Shown: piece after piece, positions 16,385 through 23,961 of the stretch
Layout of the letters: every line of letters starts with the position of its first letter
How positions within the stretch are numbered: the stretch's first letter is position 1
Origin: CAYQOX01 sp964419335
Lineage (GTDB): Bacteria; Hinthialibacterota; Hinthialibacteria; Hinthialibacterales; Hinthialibacteraceae
NCBI GenBank assembly: GCA_964419335.1
Contig: CAYQOX010000018.1
Location: 1 to 64,000, forward strand
DNA length: 64,000 nucleotides
Reading direction: 5' to 3'
The notes under the pieces: model-generated
What the model saw: only the letters and a program-made list of their open reading frames with translations
Database searches by the model: none
What the model was told of the DNA's origin: nothing
Translations under genes and position numbers: made by a program

Positions 16385-19114
16385 ATGATGGTTTTTGGTC
16401 GAATTTTTCTATCCATGGTATTCATTCTCTGCTGTGTTACTTCACAAGCGGCAATCAATCAGTCCGATGCGCCACCGCCAATATCGACCACGATCATTGA
16501 TCTGATTCAAAAACAGAACCATCCTTTCTTATTGGCCACCCCAGAACGTTTTCTCCAAGGGGATCGCAATTTTAGGGACGGGGATAATCTCAATTTGCGA
16601 AAAACCTATGAAAAAAGAATCTTAGGATATATAAACGAAGAATCTCCTTGGTATGTAGGAAGAGGGCCGCTTCAGGAGAATCCCAACTTTCATCCCGGGC
16701 AAATGGTAGAGGCAGATCTCTATTATTATGCACAGGTGGTAAGCGAGTTTGGAGCGTATATTGGATTTTCGAATCAACGCTGGGCGATCAATCGAATGAA
16801 GCGAGAAGTCACACGTTTGTTGGATGAAATATTACCCACTGAAGAGCAAGCCAATTTCGCACGTCAGATGGAGATGTTGTCGCGTAAGGAAGCCTATCTT
16901 CTTGGTTTGACTACACTTTTGTATGATTCTGTATATAACCGGTTTGATACCGTGGCGCGGCATGATCCGAATAATCGAATAAAAATGCTACGAGATCGTT
17001 TAGCCCTGTTTTGCCGCCAAGTGGATGAGATGCCCCCAAAAGATAAGTTGATTTATGGCACGAGTTTAGGTCTCTCGACTCTGTTTTGTATCTCGGTATA
17101 TCCCTACGAGTGGAAAAATCAATCCCGCTTTACGCCTCAATCCCTGTTGCCGGATCTATACCGGGCTGTGATGCTCACACATGAAGGGATTTATGAGTTG
17201 GTGTCAGAGCAAAATCAACTTCGCCTTCCGCTTAATCAATTACAGGGGTATTTGCATCTTATGATCCCTTGGGTGGAATGTATGCGTTCTCTGAAATACC
17301 CCTTTTCGGGAAACTCCGGTCTATACGCGGTGCTGGTTTCGGCGATTGAAGCCCATCGATCACCTGGTTCAGCGCGGGTTGTAAAACCCTATTTTGAAGA
17401 TCCTTTGGATATTCCATGGCTGCCACGAACAGAGTTACTGTTTAAAGAATTGGAAGAGAAATTTGTCCATAAAGAAAAAGAGAAAAAGGTTGAAGAAGAA
17501 CAAGAAGAAAAGAAGCAAAGTAGAATTGAAGAAGAGGATACTTCGAATGAAGATATCGAAGAACAACAGCGTCCCGAAACCCTTGAGGATTTACGCGAGG
17601 CCGCGCGGAGAGGAGAGATGGATCGTAGGAGTCTAACCCTACGTGAGCAATTAGAATTCCATAGTATCCCACAGCCGCCGACACCTACACCCACACCCGT
17701 ACTAAAAAGTCATAAAGAGCGGAAGAAAGCGGGTTGGATGAAGCCCGAGGAGGTCGTCTTACCGACCATTTGGGGGGCACTGTATTTATTGGCAGGGAAG
17801 GAAGATCCGACGTTAGGTGTGAAGCGTATCTGGAATAACTTTGCGAAGAAACACGATTCCCACCCTTACACTTTTTTATATAAACCCAAGCGCATTCAGG
17901 ACGGGGCGCGTAGAGTGCATTACAAAAACTTGTTTCATTATCCTGAAAATGATTTTTCCATGCTCTCCTCCCAAAAGGGGAAGAACCGTTTTTTGATGGC
18001 GGCTCAAGCGGCAGAGAATACCATCATCACCTCGACCTATGCCATTCATCATGACAGTTATTATATGAATGATAATGAGAATCGCTGGCGCTGGTTTCAT
18101 GAATGGCCGGAGGAAGTGAATAAGGCCACGAAGGAGATTCAATCAACCCCGCTCTTTGCGCAAGAAGCCGCGGAGCAAGTCGTTTCTTCCACACCCATGT
18201 TGACGCCCATGCATTCATGCTGGACGACATTTTCGCCTCGGGGAAAAACGTATGCCTTTCATCGTCATTTTGGGGGATTGGGAAGTGCCTATACGGTTAT
18301 TGCTCATTTTCCAGGGGAAAATGAAGACAACCTTGAAAATGTGGTCTTTTCCATCCCTAGAAAATACGATGGGGCTATCAGTCAAGATGTCCCGGGTTTT
18401 ATCAAAATTACCCCGCCGGAAGAAGATAATGCATTTATGGGAGGTGTTTCGCTGGAAGAATGGCAGATGATGCGGGTGATGCAGGCGGGGAAGCCAAGCC
18501 CATCTTCCAGCCCTCAGCATAAATTACGGATTATACTTTCGCCTGACTCGTTTGATAAAGTTTCGATTTCAGAGGGCGTGTTAGGTAAGATTCTCGATCT
18601 TAGGCGCAAGAATTTGGATGAACCATTCTTTTATCTTGTGGCTCCCGAAGAACGGGGGAGAGAGCCGTTCGGTTTAAAATATGCCACGATTCCTATTCCC
18701 AGAGTTAAAGTATTGGAATGGAGGCATGGGGTAGAAATCATTGGAATTAATGATGAAGAGGAACTCAAGAATGCCTTTTTGCATACGGATGCAGAGTTGG
18801 TCGCCGTAGCGGAAGACAAAACCTCAGACCGGATTTTTTATATGATGATGAATGGGAGTTATCTACGGGTGAAGTTTTCCCCAAATCAGAGAGATTACAC
18901 CATGCTGGTGGATACGAAAGGGAAAAAGATGAATGCAGCCTGGGATGGAAGGCGTGTCTTTACCAGTGCATCACCGCCTTCCATGAGTGTTTTCTTCGCG
19001 CCCAATGCATTTGGTTTTGAATGCTCTGAAACCGTGGTAGAATATGGGCGCAAAGGACGGCAAGTCATTGTATGGGGAAAAGAAGAGAAACGGAATCTCC
19101 GTTTCGGTTCGTAA
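16385..19114 (+). CDS. Large exported protein of unknown function with an internal charged linker
   Basis: A 909-residue protein. The start was placed at ATG 16385 (second ATG 16388) after AGGTGGAAAG, giving a signal peptide (MMVFGRIFLSMVFILCC). Roughly the first 350 residues look all-helical. A region of about 100 residues then follows that is rich in Glu, Lys and Arg (KEKEKKVEEEQEEKKQ) and ends in PPTPTPTPV. The remaining 430 residues are beta-rich (HRHFGGLGSAYTVIAHFPG and similar). A helical toroid followed by beta-sandwiches is the plan of many polysaccharide lyases, but I found no catalytic signature and do not assign one. The 3' end runs up to the GlcD-like gene. Confidence 0.55.
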   Translation: MMVFGRIFLSMVFILCCVTSQAAINQSDAPPPISTTIIDLIQKQNHPFLLATPERFLQGDRNFRDGDNLNLRKTYEKRILGYINEESPWYVGRGPLQENPNFHPGQMVEADLYYYAQVVSEFGAYIGFSNQRWAINRMKREVTRLLDEILPTEEQANFARQMEMLSRKEAYLLGLTTLLYDSVYNRFDTVARHDPNNRIKMLRDRLALFCRQVDEMPPKDKLIYGTSLGLSTLFCISVYPYEWKNQSRFTPQSLLPDLYRAVMLTHEGIYELVSEQNQLRLPLNQLQGYLHLMIPWVECMRSLKYPFSGNSGLYAVLVSAIEAHRSPGSARVVKPYFEDPLDIPWLPRTELLFKELEEKFVHKEKEKKVEEEQEEKKQSRIEEEDTSNEDIEEQQRPETLEDLREAARRGEMDRRSLTLREQLEFHSIPQPPTPTPTPVLKSHKERKKAGWMKPEEVVLPTIWGALYLLAGKEDPTLGVKRIWNNFAKKHDSHPYTFLYKPKRIQDGARRVHYKNLFHYPENDFSMLSSQKGKNRFLMAAQAAENTIITSTYAIHHDSYYMNDNENRWRWFHEWPEEVNKATKEIQSTPLFAQEAAEQVVSSTPMLTPMHSCWTTFSPRGKTYAFHRHFGGLGSAYTVIAHFPGENEDNLENVVFSIPRKYDGAISQDVPGFIKITPPEEDNAFMGGVSLEEWQMMRVMQAGKPSPSSSPQHKLRIILSPDSFDKVSISEGVLGKILDLRRKNLDEPFFYLVAPEERGREPFGLKYATIPIPRVKVLEWRHGVEIIGINDEEELKNAFLHTDAELVAVAEDKTSDRIFYMMMNGSYLRVKFSPNQRDYTMLVDTKGKKMNAAWDGRRVFTSASPPSMSVFFAPNAFGFECSETVVEYGRKGRQVIVWGKEEKRNLRFGS

Positions 19115-19161
19115 AAGTAAATGGGAAGTTATTTCAAAATATTGGCGTGGAGAAAAAAAGA

Positions 19162-20583
19162 ATGGTAGCCAAAGAACAAATTGTTTCTGCCTTAAAAAAA
19201 ATCATCGCTCCCGACCGCGTATTACATAAAGACGAAGATTTGATGACTTATGCCTTTGATGGGACGCCCACGATCAATGGGGCACCTGCTGCGATTGTCT
19301 ATCCGCTCAACACGCAAGAGGTATCCGCCATTATGAAATGGGCGAATGAGAATAGAGTCCCGGTGGTTCCGCGAGGCTCAGGCACGGGACTCTCTGGCGG
19401 GAGTGTTCCACTGCAAGGGGGGATCGTCTTATGCCTGGTGCATATGAGTCGTATTCTTGAAATCGATGACGATAATCTCACGGTCTTGGTTGAACCAGGT
19501 GTGATCACCGAGGATATGGCGAAAGCGGTAGCCGAGCATGGACTGTTTTATCCACCCGATCCCGGGTCGATGAAAATCTCGACCGTGGGGGGGAACGTGG
19601 TGGAAAACTCGGGTGGTTTGCGCTGTTTAAAATATGGTGTGACCGAGGATTATGTTTTGGGGTTGGAAGTGGTGTTGCCCGATGGAGAGATTTTCTGGAC
19701 GGGCAGCAAGTCGAAAAAAGATGTAGCGGGCTATAACTTAAAGAAATTGATGATCAGTTCAGAAGGAACCCTCGGTGTGGTTACGAAAATTCTGCTGCGT
19801 CTGATTCCTCCGCCGCAAGCTTCTAAAACTTTGCTGGCCATGTTTCCGGATATGGTGTCCGCGGGGAAGGCGGTCGCAGGCATCATCGCAGGCAAGATTA
19901 TCCCCTGCGCGCTGGAATTTTTGGATAACGTGACGATCAATTGCGTCGAAGATTATTCGCATATTGGCTTGCCGAGGGACATTGGGGCCTTATTATTAAT
20001 CCAAACCGATGGGCATCGGGTCCAGGTAGAAGAAGAGGCGGAGAAGATTGAAAAGATCTGCAAGGAAAAAGGAGCGACCGAAGTAAAAGTTGCCCAAACT
20101 CAAGAAGAAGCCGAAAATCTGGCTCAAGCCCGCCGAACCGCCCTGGCTGCCTTGGCGAGACGTAAACCCACGACGATTTTGGAAGATGCCACGGTCCCGC
20201 GGAACCGAGTCCCAGAGATGTTGGCCTTTATCGATGAGGTTCGTCAGAAATATAACGTAGAAATTGGCACTTTTGGCCATGCTGGCGATGGAAATTTGCA
20301 CCCTACCTGTTTGACAGATGAGCGTAATCAAGAAGAGATGGAGCGGGTAGAGCAATGCTTTGATGAAATTTTCAAAAAAGCCATTGAACTGGATGGAACG
20401 GTTACGGGAGAACATGGGGTCGGATGTGTGAAGAGTAAGTATTTGCCCATGATGGTTGGCAATACAGGCATGCGAGTTATGCGCTCGATCAAGCAGGTCA
20501 TCGACCCCAATGGCGTGTGCAACCCAGGAAAAATTTTCGTGGAGCAGGAATCGGAATCTGAGCAGAAATCCGCCGCGGTCTAA
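19162..20583 (+). CDS. FAD-linked oxidase, GlcD/D-lactate dehydrogenase-like
   Basis: A 473-residue cytoplasmic flavoprotein of the vanillyl-alcohol-oxidase fold. The FAD-binding segment shows PRGSGTGLSGG, PPDPGSMKISTVGGNV and the long loop around GYNLKKLMISSEGTLG. The C-terminal cap ends with GTFGHAGDGNLHP, GEHGVGCVK and IDPNGVCNPGKIF, all typical of glycolate oxidase subunit GlcD and bacterial D-lactate dehydrogenases. The start was placed at ATG 19162, preceded by GGAG, rather than an upstream in-frame ATG inside the previous gene. GlcE and GlcF (iron-sulphur) partners are not adjacent, so the electron acceptor is unclear. A hairpin terminator follows. Confidence 0.92.
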   Translation: MVAKEQIVSALKKIIAPDRVLHKDEDLMTYAFDGTPTINGAPAAIVYPLNTQEVSAIMKWANENRVPVVPRGSGTGLSGGSVPLQGGIVLCLVHMSRILEIDDDNLTVLVEPGVITEDMAKAVAEHGLFYPPDPGSMKISTVGGNVVENSGGLRCLKYGVTEDYVLGLEVVLPDGEIFWTGSKSKKDVAGYNLKKLMISSEGTLGVVTKILLRLIPPPQASKTLLAMFPDMVSAGKAVAGIIAGKIIPCALEFLDNVTINCVEDYSHIGLPRDIGALLLIQTDGHRVQVEEEAEKIEKICKEKGATEVKVAQTQEEAENLAQARRTALAALARRKPTTILEDATVPRNRVPEMLAFIDEVRQKYNVEIGTFGHAGDGNLHPTCLTDERNQEEMERVEQCFDEIFKKAIELDGTVTGEHGVGCVKSKYLPMMVGNTGMRVMRSIKQVIDPNGVCNPGKIFVEQESESEQKSAAV

Positions 20584-20650
20584 TAGAAGCAATTTGATGA
20601 GAAATGATTCATAGATCTTAATCTCTGAATCTAACCCGATTATGATGAAG

Positions 20651-20683
20651 AGACCATGATTCATAGCAAGAGTCATGGTCTTT
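20651..20683 (+). terminator. Terminator after the GlcD-like gene
   Basis: A perfect 9-bp stem (AGACCATGA at 20651-20659, TCATGGTCT at 20673-20681) with a 13-base loop is followed by a short T-rich tail. The ATG at 20656 falls inside this stem, which argues against it being the kdsB start. Confidence 0.7.
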
Positions 20684-20739
20684 GTCATTTCACCTTAGAT
20701 CGAACGAGAAGTAGCAAGGTGTATAAAAGGAGAATATCA

Positions 20740-21501
20740 CTGAAAGCGATTTGCATAATTCCCTCCCGATATGGTTCGGTACGATTGCCGGGAAAACCGT
20801 TAATCGATATTTGCGGAATGCCCTTGATTCAGCGGGTTTATGATCGCGCGGCGAAGGCGAGTGTGTTTGATGATATCATCGTTGCAACTGATGATGAGCG
20901 TATTAAAGAAGCGGTGGAAGGGTTTGGCGGCCGAACGCTGATGTCGCCTCCCTCGCTGCCTACTGGCAGCGACCGGGTGGCACGCGTGATCGAGGATTTA
21001 GGGCTGGATCATGATGTGATTATGAATTTACAAGGGGATGAACCCCTGATTGATCCCACGGATTTAGAACGCCTGGTGCAGGCTTTCGAAGAGACCCCGG
21101 GCTTACAAATGACGAGTTTGATGGCGCCTTTGCATGATGAAGAGGATGTCAAGAATCTCAACCAGGTGAAAGTCGTGGTGGATCATGAGGAATTCGCATT
21201 GTATTTCTCGCGGTTACCGATCCCGCACTGGCGGCGTAAAGAAAATATGGAATGGGTGCATCGTCCTGCCCATTATTGGCTGCATTTGGGTGTCTATACG
21301 TTTAGCCGGAACACGTTGCAACGCTATTCCTGTTGGCCGCGGAGCATGCTGGAGATTTCGGAAAGCCTGGAACAATTACGGGCACTTGAGCACGGGGTGC
21401 GCATCAAAATGATCAGCACCAGCCATCCATGGCCGGGTGTGAATACCCAAGAGGATGTAGAACGCGTACGTGCGGCGTATGAATCGCTTGGGGAAAAATA
21501 A
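20740..21501 (+). CDS. kdsB: 3-deoxy-manno-octulosonate cytidylyltransferase (CMP-Kdo synthetase)
   Basis: Activates Kdo with CTP for LPS inner-core synthesis in the cytoplasm. The N-terminus KAICIIPSRYGSVRLPGKPL is diagnostic; MNLQGDEPLIDP, HLGVYTFSR and the closing GVNTQEDVERVR also fit. Starting at CTG 20740 gives 253 residues, the normal family length, with AAGGAG seven bases upstream. The only in-frame ATG (20656) lies in the preceding terminator, and a GTG at 20719 has only a weak binding site. A non-canonical CTG start is therefore the best reading. The small membrane-protein gene follows after 6 bp. This gene is the clearest Gram-negative marker in the window. Confidence 0.95.
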   Translation: MKAICIIPSRYGSVRLPGKPLIDICGMPLIQRVYDRAAKASVFDDIIVATDDERIKEAVEGFGGRTLMSPPSLPTGSDRVARVIEDLGLDHDVIMNLQGDEPLIDPTDLERLVQAFEETPGLQMTSLMAPLHDEEDVKNLNQVKVVVDHEEFALYFSRLPIPHWRRKENMEWVHRPAHYWLHLGVYTFSRNTLQRYSCWPRSMLEISESLEQLRALEHGVRIKMISTSHPWPGVNTQEDVERVRAAYESLGEK

Positions 21502-21507
21502 GGAATC

Positions 21508-21870
21508 ATGGAAGAAAAACACTCCCAACAACCCACGAAAAGCAGTGCGCTGAAAGCAGCGTTGCTTTCTGCTTTTGTTCTACCTGGTGCGGGGCAGATA
21601 TTCAATCGGCAATGGGGAAAAGGATTATTTTTGGGGCTTATGTTTTTAGTCGCCTCTCTTTCGGTATTGATCCCTCTCACCCTCATTGTGGCTGGGTATT
21701 ATATCGCTTTGGGGAGCGGCTCTGTGGAAGCTTTGGAAGCCCCGATTCAGAACCTGAAGGATATGATGTGGAGTTTGATCGTTTTGGCGATTGTGAGCCT
21801 TGTTTTATATATTTATTCTGTAGTCGATGCCTATAAGCAGCGTCAACGAATTGACCAAGAACAAAGTTGA
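21508..21870 (+). CDS. Small inner-membrane protein (TM2/DUF5683-like)
   Basis: A 120-residue protein with AAGGAATC before its ATG, 6 bp after kdsB and so probably co-transcribed. A charged N-terminus precedes a hydrophobic hairpin containing LPGAGQIFNRQWGKG, a pattern seen in TM2- and DUF5683-type proteins. Two or three membrane segments (about 17-32, 37-65 and 85-103) follow, and the end YSVVDAYKQ is also typical. Function is unknown. Confidence 0.7.
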   Translation: MEEKHSQQPTKSSALKAALLSAFVLPGAGQIFNRQWGKGLFLGLMFLVASLSVLIPLTLIVAGYYIALGSGSVEALEAPIQNLKDMMWSLIVLAIVSLVLYIYSVVDAYKQRQRIDQEQS

Positions 21871-21922
21871 TTTTTATCACAAAACATACATGCCATATTA
21901 TCATTAATGCGAGGTACGAATC

Positions 21923-23125
21923 ATGTCTGATATAAAAAAAGTTGTCTTAGCCTATTCCGGCGGTTTGGATACATCGGTAATCATTCCTTGGCTTATTGAA
22001 AAATATGATTGTGAAGTCATCGCCTTTGCCGCCGATATTGGGCAGGGTGAAGAACTCGAACCGTTGAACGAAAAAGCCATCGCTTCGGGTGCGTCAAAAA
22101 TTCATATCCTCGATTTACGCGAGGAATTCGTCACCGACTTTTGTTATCCGATGTTGCAATCGGGTGCGATTTACGAACGTCAATATCTTTTAGGGACCTC
22201 CATTGCTCGTCCATTGATTGCCAAAGCTCAAGTCGAAGTAGCCCGCAAAGAAGGCGCGGATGCGGTTTCTCATGGGGCTACCGGGAAGGGGAATGATCAG
22301 GTTCGTTTTGAGCTGACATTTCAAGCCCTGGCTCCTGATTTAAAGATCATTGCGCCATGGCGTGAATGGGATATACGCTCGCGCGAAGATGCCATGGAAT
22401 ATGCAAAAATGCATAATATCCCCGTGCCGGTAACTTCGAAGAAACCCTACTCCATGGATCGCAATTTGTGGCATTTATCCTTCGAGGGCGGAATTCTCGA
22501 AGACCCTTGGAACGAGCCACCCCATGATATGTTTATTCTCACCACCAATCCCGAGGAGGCGCCGGATCAGCCCGAATACGTGGAGATCGATTTTGAGGAA
22601 GGGGTTCCAGTGGCGGTCAATGGTGAGAAAAAGCAACCGGTGGAAATGCTGGAAATGTTGAATCAACTCGCGGGCAAGCATGGCGTGGGGCGTGTTGATC
22701 TGGTAGAGAACCGGCTGGTGGGGATGAAATCGCGGGGTGTGTATGAGACTCCGGGCGGGACTCTTCTCTATGCGGCGCATCAGGCATTGTTAACCCTTAC
22801 CTGTGAACGGGAGACCTTGCACTATCGTAATCTTGCAGCGGAACGTTATGCGGAATTGGTTTATTACGGCCAGTGGTATGCGCCCCTGCGTGAATCGTTG
22901 GATGCTTTCTTCCAAGTTTCGGAGAAGTATGTCACGGGTACGGTGCGGCTAAAATTATACAAGGGGAATTGTACCGTGGTAGGGCGCAAATCGCCGCATA
23001 CGTTATACAAAGAAGATTACGCCACCTTTGGTGAGGATCAAGTTTATGACCAGCACGATGCGGAAGGATTTATCCAATTGTTTGGCTTGCCGACGAAAAT
23101 TTTCAGTTTGACGCATAAAAAATAA
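21923..23125 (+). CDS. argG: Argininosuccinate synthase
   Basis: Joins citrulline and aspartate with ATP in arginine synthesis. The 400-residue length is standard. The N-terminal PP-loop VVLAYSGGLDTSV, the segment SHGATGKGNDQVRFE, and KKPYSMDRNLWHLSFEGG are all conserved signatures. A short spacer with GAGG precedes the ATG. No other arginine gene is adjacent. A strong hairpin terminator follows. Confidence 0.98.
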   Translation: MSDIKKVVLAYSGGLDTSVIIPWLIEKYDCEVIAFAADIGQGEELEPLNEKAIASGASKIHILDLREEFVTDFCYPMLQSGAIYERQYLLGTSIARPLIAKAQVEVARKEGADAVSHGATGKGNDQVRFELTFQALAPDLKIIAPWREWDIRSREDAMEYAKMHNIPVPVTSKKPYSMDRNLWHLSFEGGILEDPWNEPPHDMFILTTNPEEAPDQPEYVEIDFEEGVPVAVNGEKKQPVEMLEMLNQLAGKHGVGRVDLVENRLVGMKSRGVYETPGGTLLYAAHQALLTLTCERETLHYRNLAAERYAELVYYGQWYAPLRESLDAFFQVSEKYVTGTVRLKLYKGNCTVVGRKSPHTLYKEDYATFGEDQVYDQHDAEGFIQLFGLPTKIFSLTHKK

Positions 23126-23151
23126 AAAAGATGAAATGCTTTGTATTGAAG

Positions 23152-23180
23152 AAGGGGTCACGGATTTCCGTGACCCCTTT
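23152..23180. terminator. Terminator between argG and the convergent SDR gene
   Basis: A perfect stem (AAGGGGTCACGG with CCGTGACCCCTT) and a four-base loop are flanked by A-rich and T-rich tails. The structure should work for argG and possibly also for the convergent gene. Confidence 0.85.
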
Positions 23181-23203
23181 CGCATGGAATGATCTTTGGA
23201 GCG

Positions 23204-23959
23204 TTAAAATGCCCACATCCCGCCGTTCGCATCAATGGTGATGCCGATGAGATAACGGCTTTCTTCTGAAGCAAGGAACGCGATGATTTTCGCCATCTCT
23301 TCCGGAGTTCCCGGGCGTCCGAGAGGCACTTTGGTCATCAATTTTTCCATGACATCGGGTGGAGTATATTTTTCATGAAAGGGGGTATCAATGATCCCCG
23401 GGGCGATTCCATTCACCCGAATTCCATGGGAAATCAGCTCGCGTCCCATGGCTTGGGTCATGGTAATCAGCGCGCCCTTGGCGACGCCATAGGCCATGGC
23501 GCCTGGGCCGCCGCCGAAACGTCCCGCGACCGAGGAGTTAATCACCACGGTTCCTTTGCCGCGTTCTTTCATCTTCTCTCCGATTTTTTGAGTTAACAAA
23601 ACCACACTCCATACGTTCAAATCGAAAATGTGGTTCCATTTTTCCCGGGTGATCTCAAAAAACAACAAACGTTCAACCAGGCCGCCGGCATTGTTGATGA
23701 GAATATCGATGGGACCGAGTTCTTGCTCGACGTTATTGGAGAGTTCGATGATTTGTTCATCCTGGGTGACATCAACTTGATAACTCACGCTTTTGCGACC
23801 GAGATTTTGGATTTCGTTTTGTAAATCGTGTGCACCTTGTTCACTACGGTGATAGGTGAAGGCTACATTGGCGCCTTCTTGCGCAAAAAGCCGGGCAGTT
23901 GCTTTACCAATCCCACTGCTGGCTCCCGTAATGAGGACATTTTGATTTTCAAAACGCAT
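23204..23959 (-). CDS. Short-chain dehydrogenase/reductase
   Basis: A 251-residue cytoplasmic oxidoreductase of the classical SDR family. The nucleotide-binding GASSGIGKATARLF, the NNAG motif, the catalytic Ser (INSSVAGRFGG) and YGVAK are all present; PSGRPGTPEEMAK-like sequence (PLGRPGTPEEMAK) and the C-terminal GITIDANGG are typical. It lies two bases after the GH2 gene, and its Shine-Dalgarno (AAGGAGG) is inside the end of that gene, so translation is probably coupled. A role in converting a released sugar is a reasonable inference; the substrate is unknown. Confidence 0.92.
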   Translation of the reverse strand: MRFENQNVLITGASSGIGKATARLFAQEGANVAFTYHRSEQGAHDLQNEIQNLGRKSVSYQVDVTQDEQIIELSNNVEQELGPIDILINNAGGLVERLLFFEITREKWNHIFDLNVWSVVLLTQKIGEKMKERGKGTVVINSSVAGRFGGGPGAMAYGVAKGALITMTQAMGRELISHGIRVNGIAPGIIDTPFHEKYTPPDVMEKLMTKVPLGRPGTPEEMAKIIAFLASEESRYLIGITIDANGGMWAF

Positions 23960-23961
23960 GG

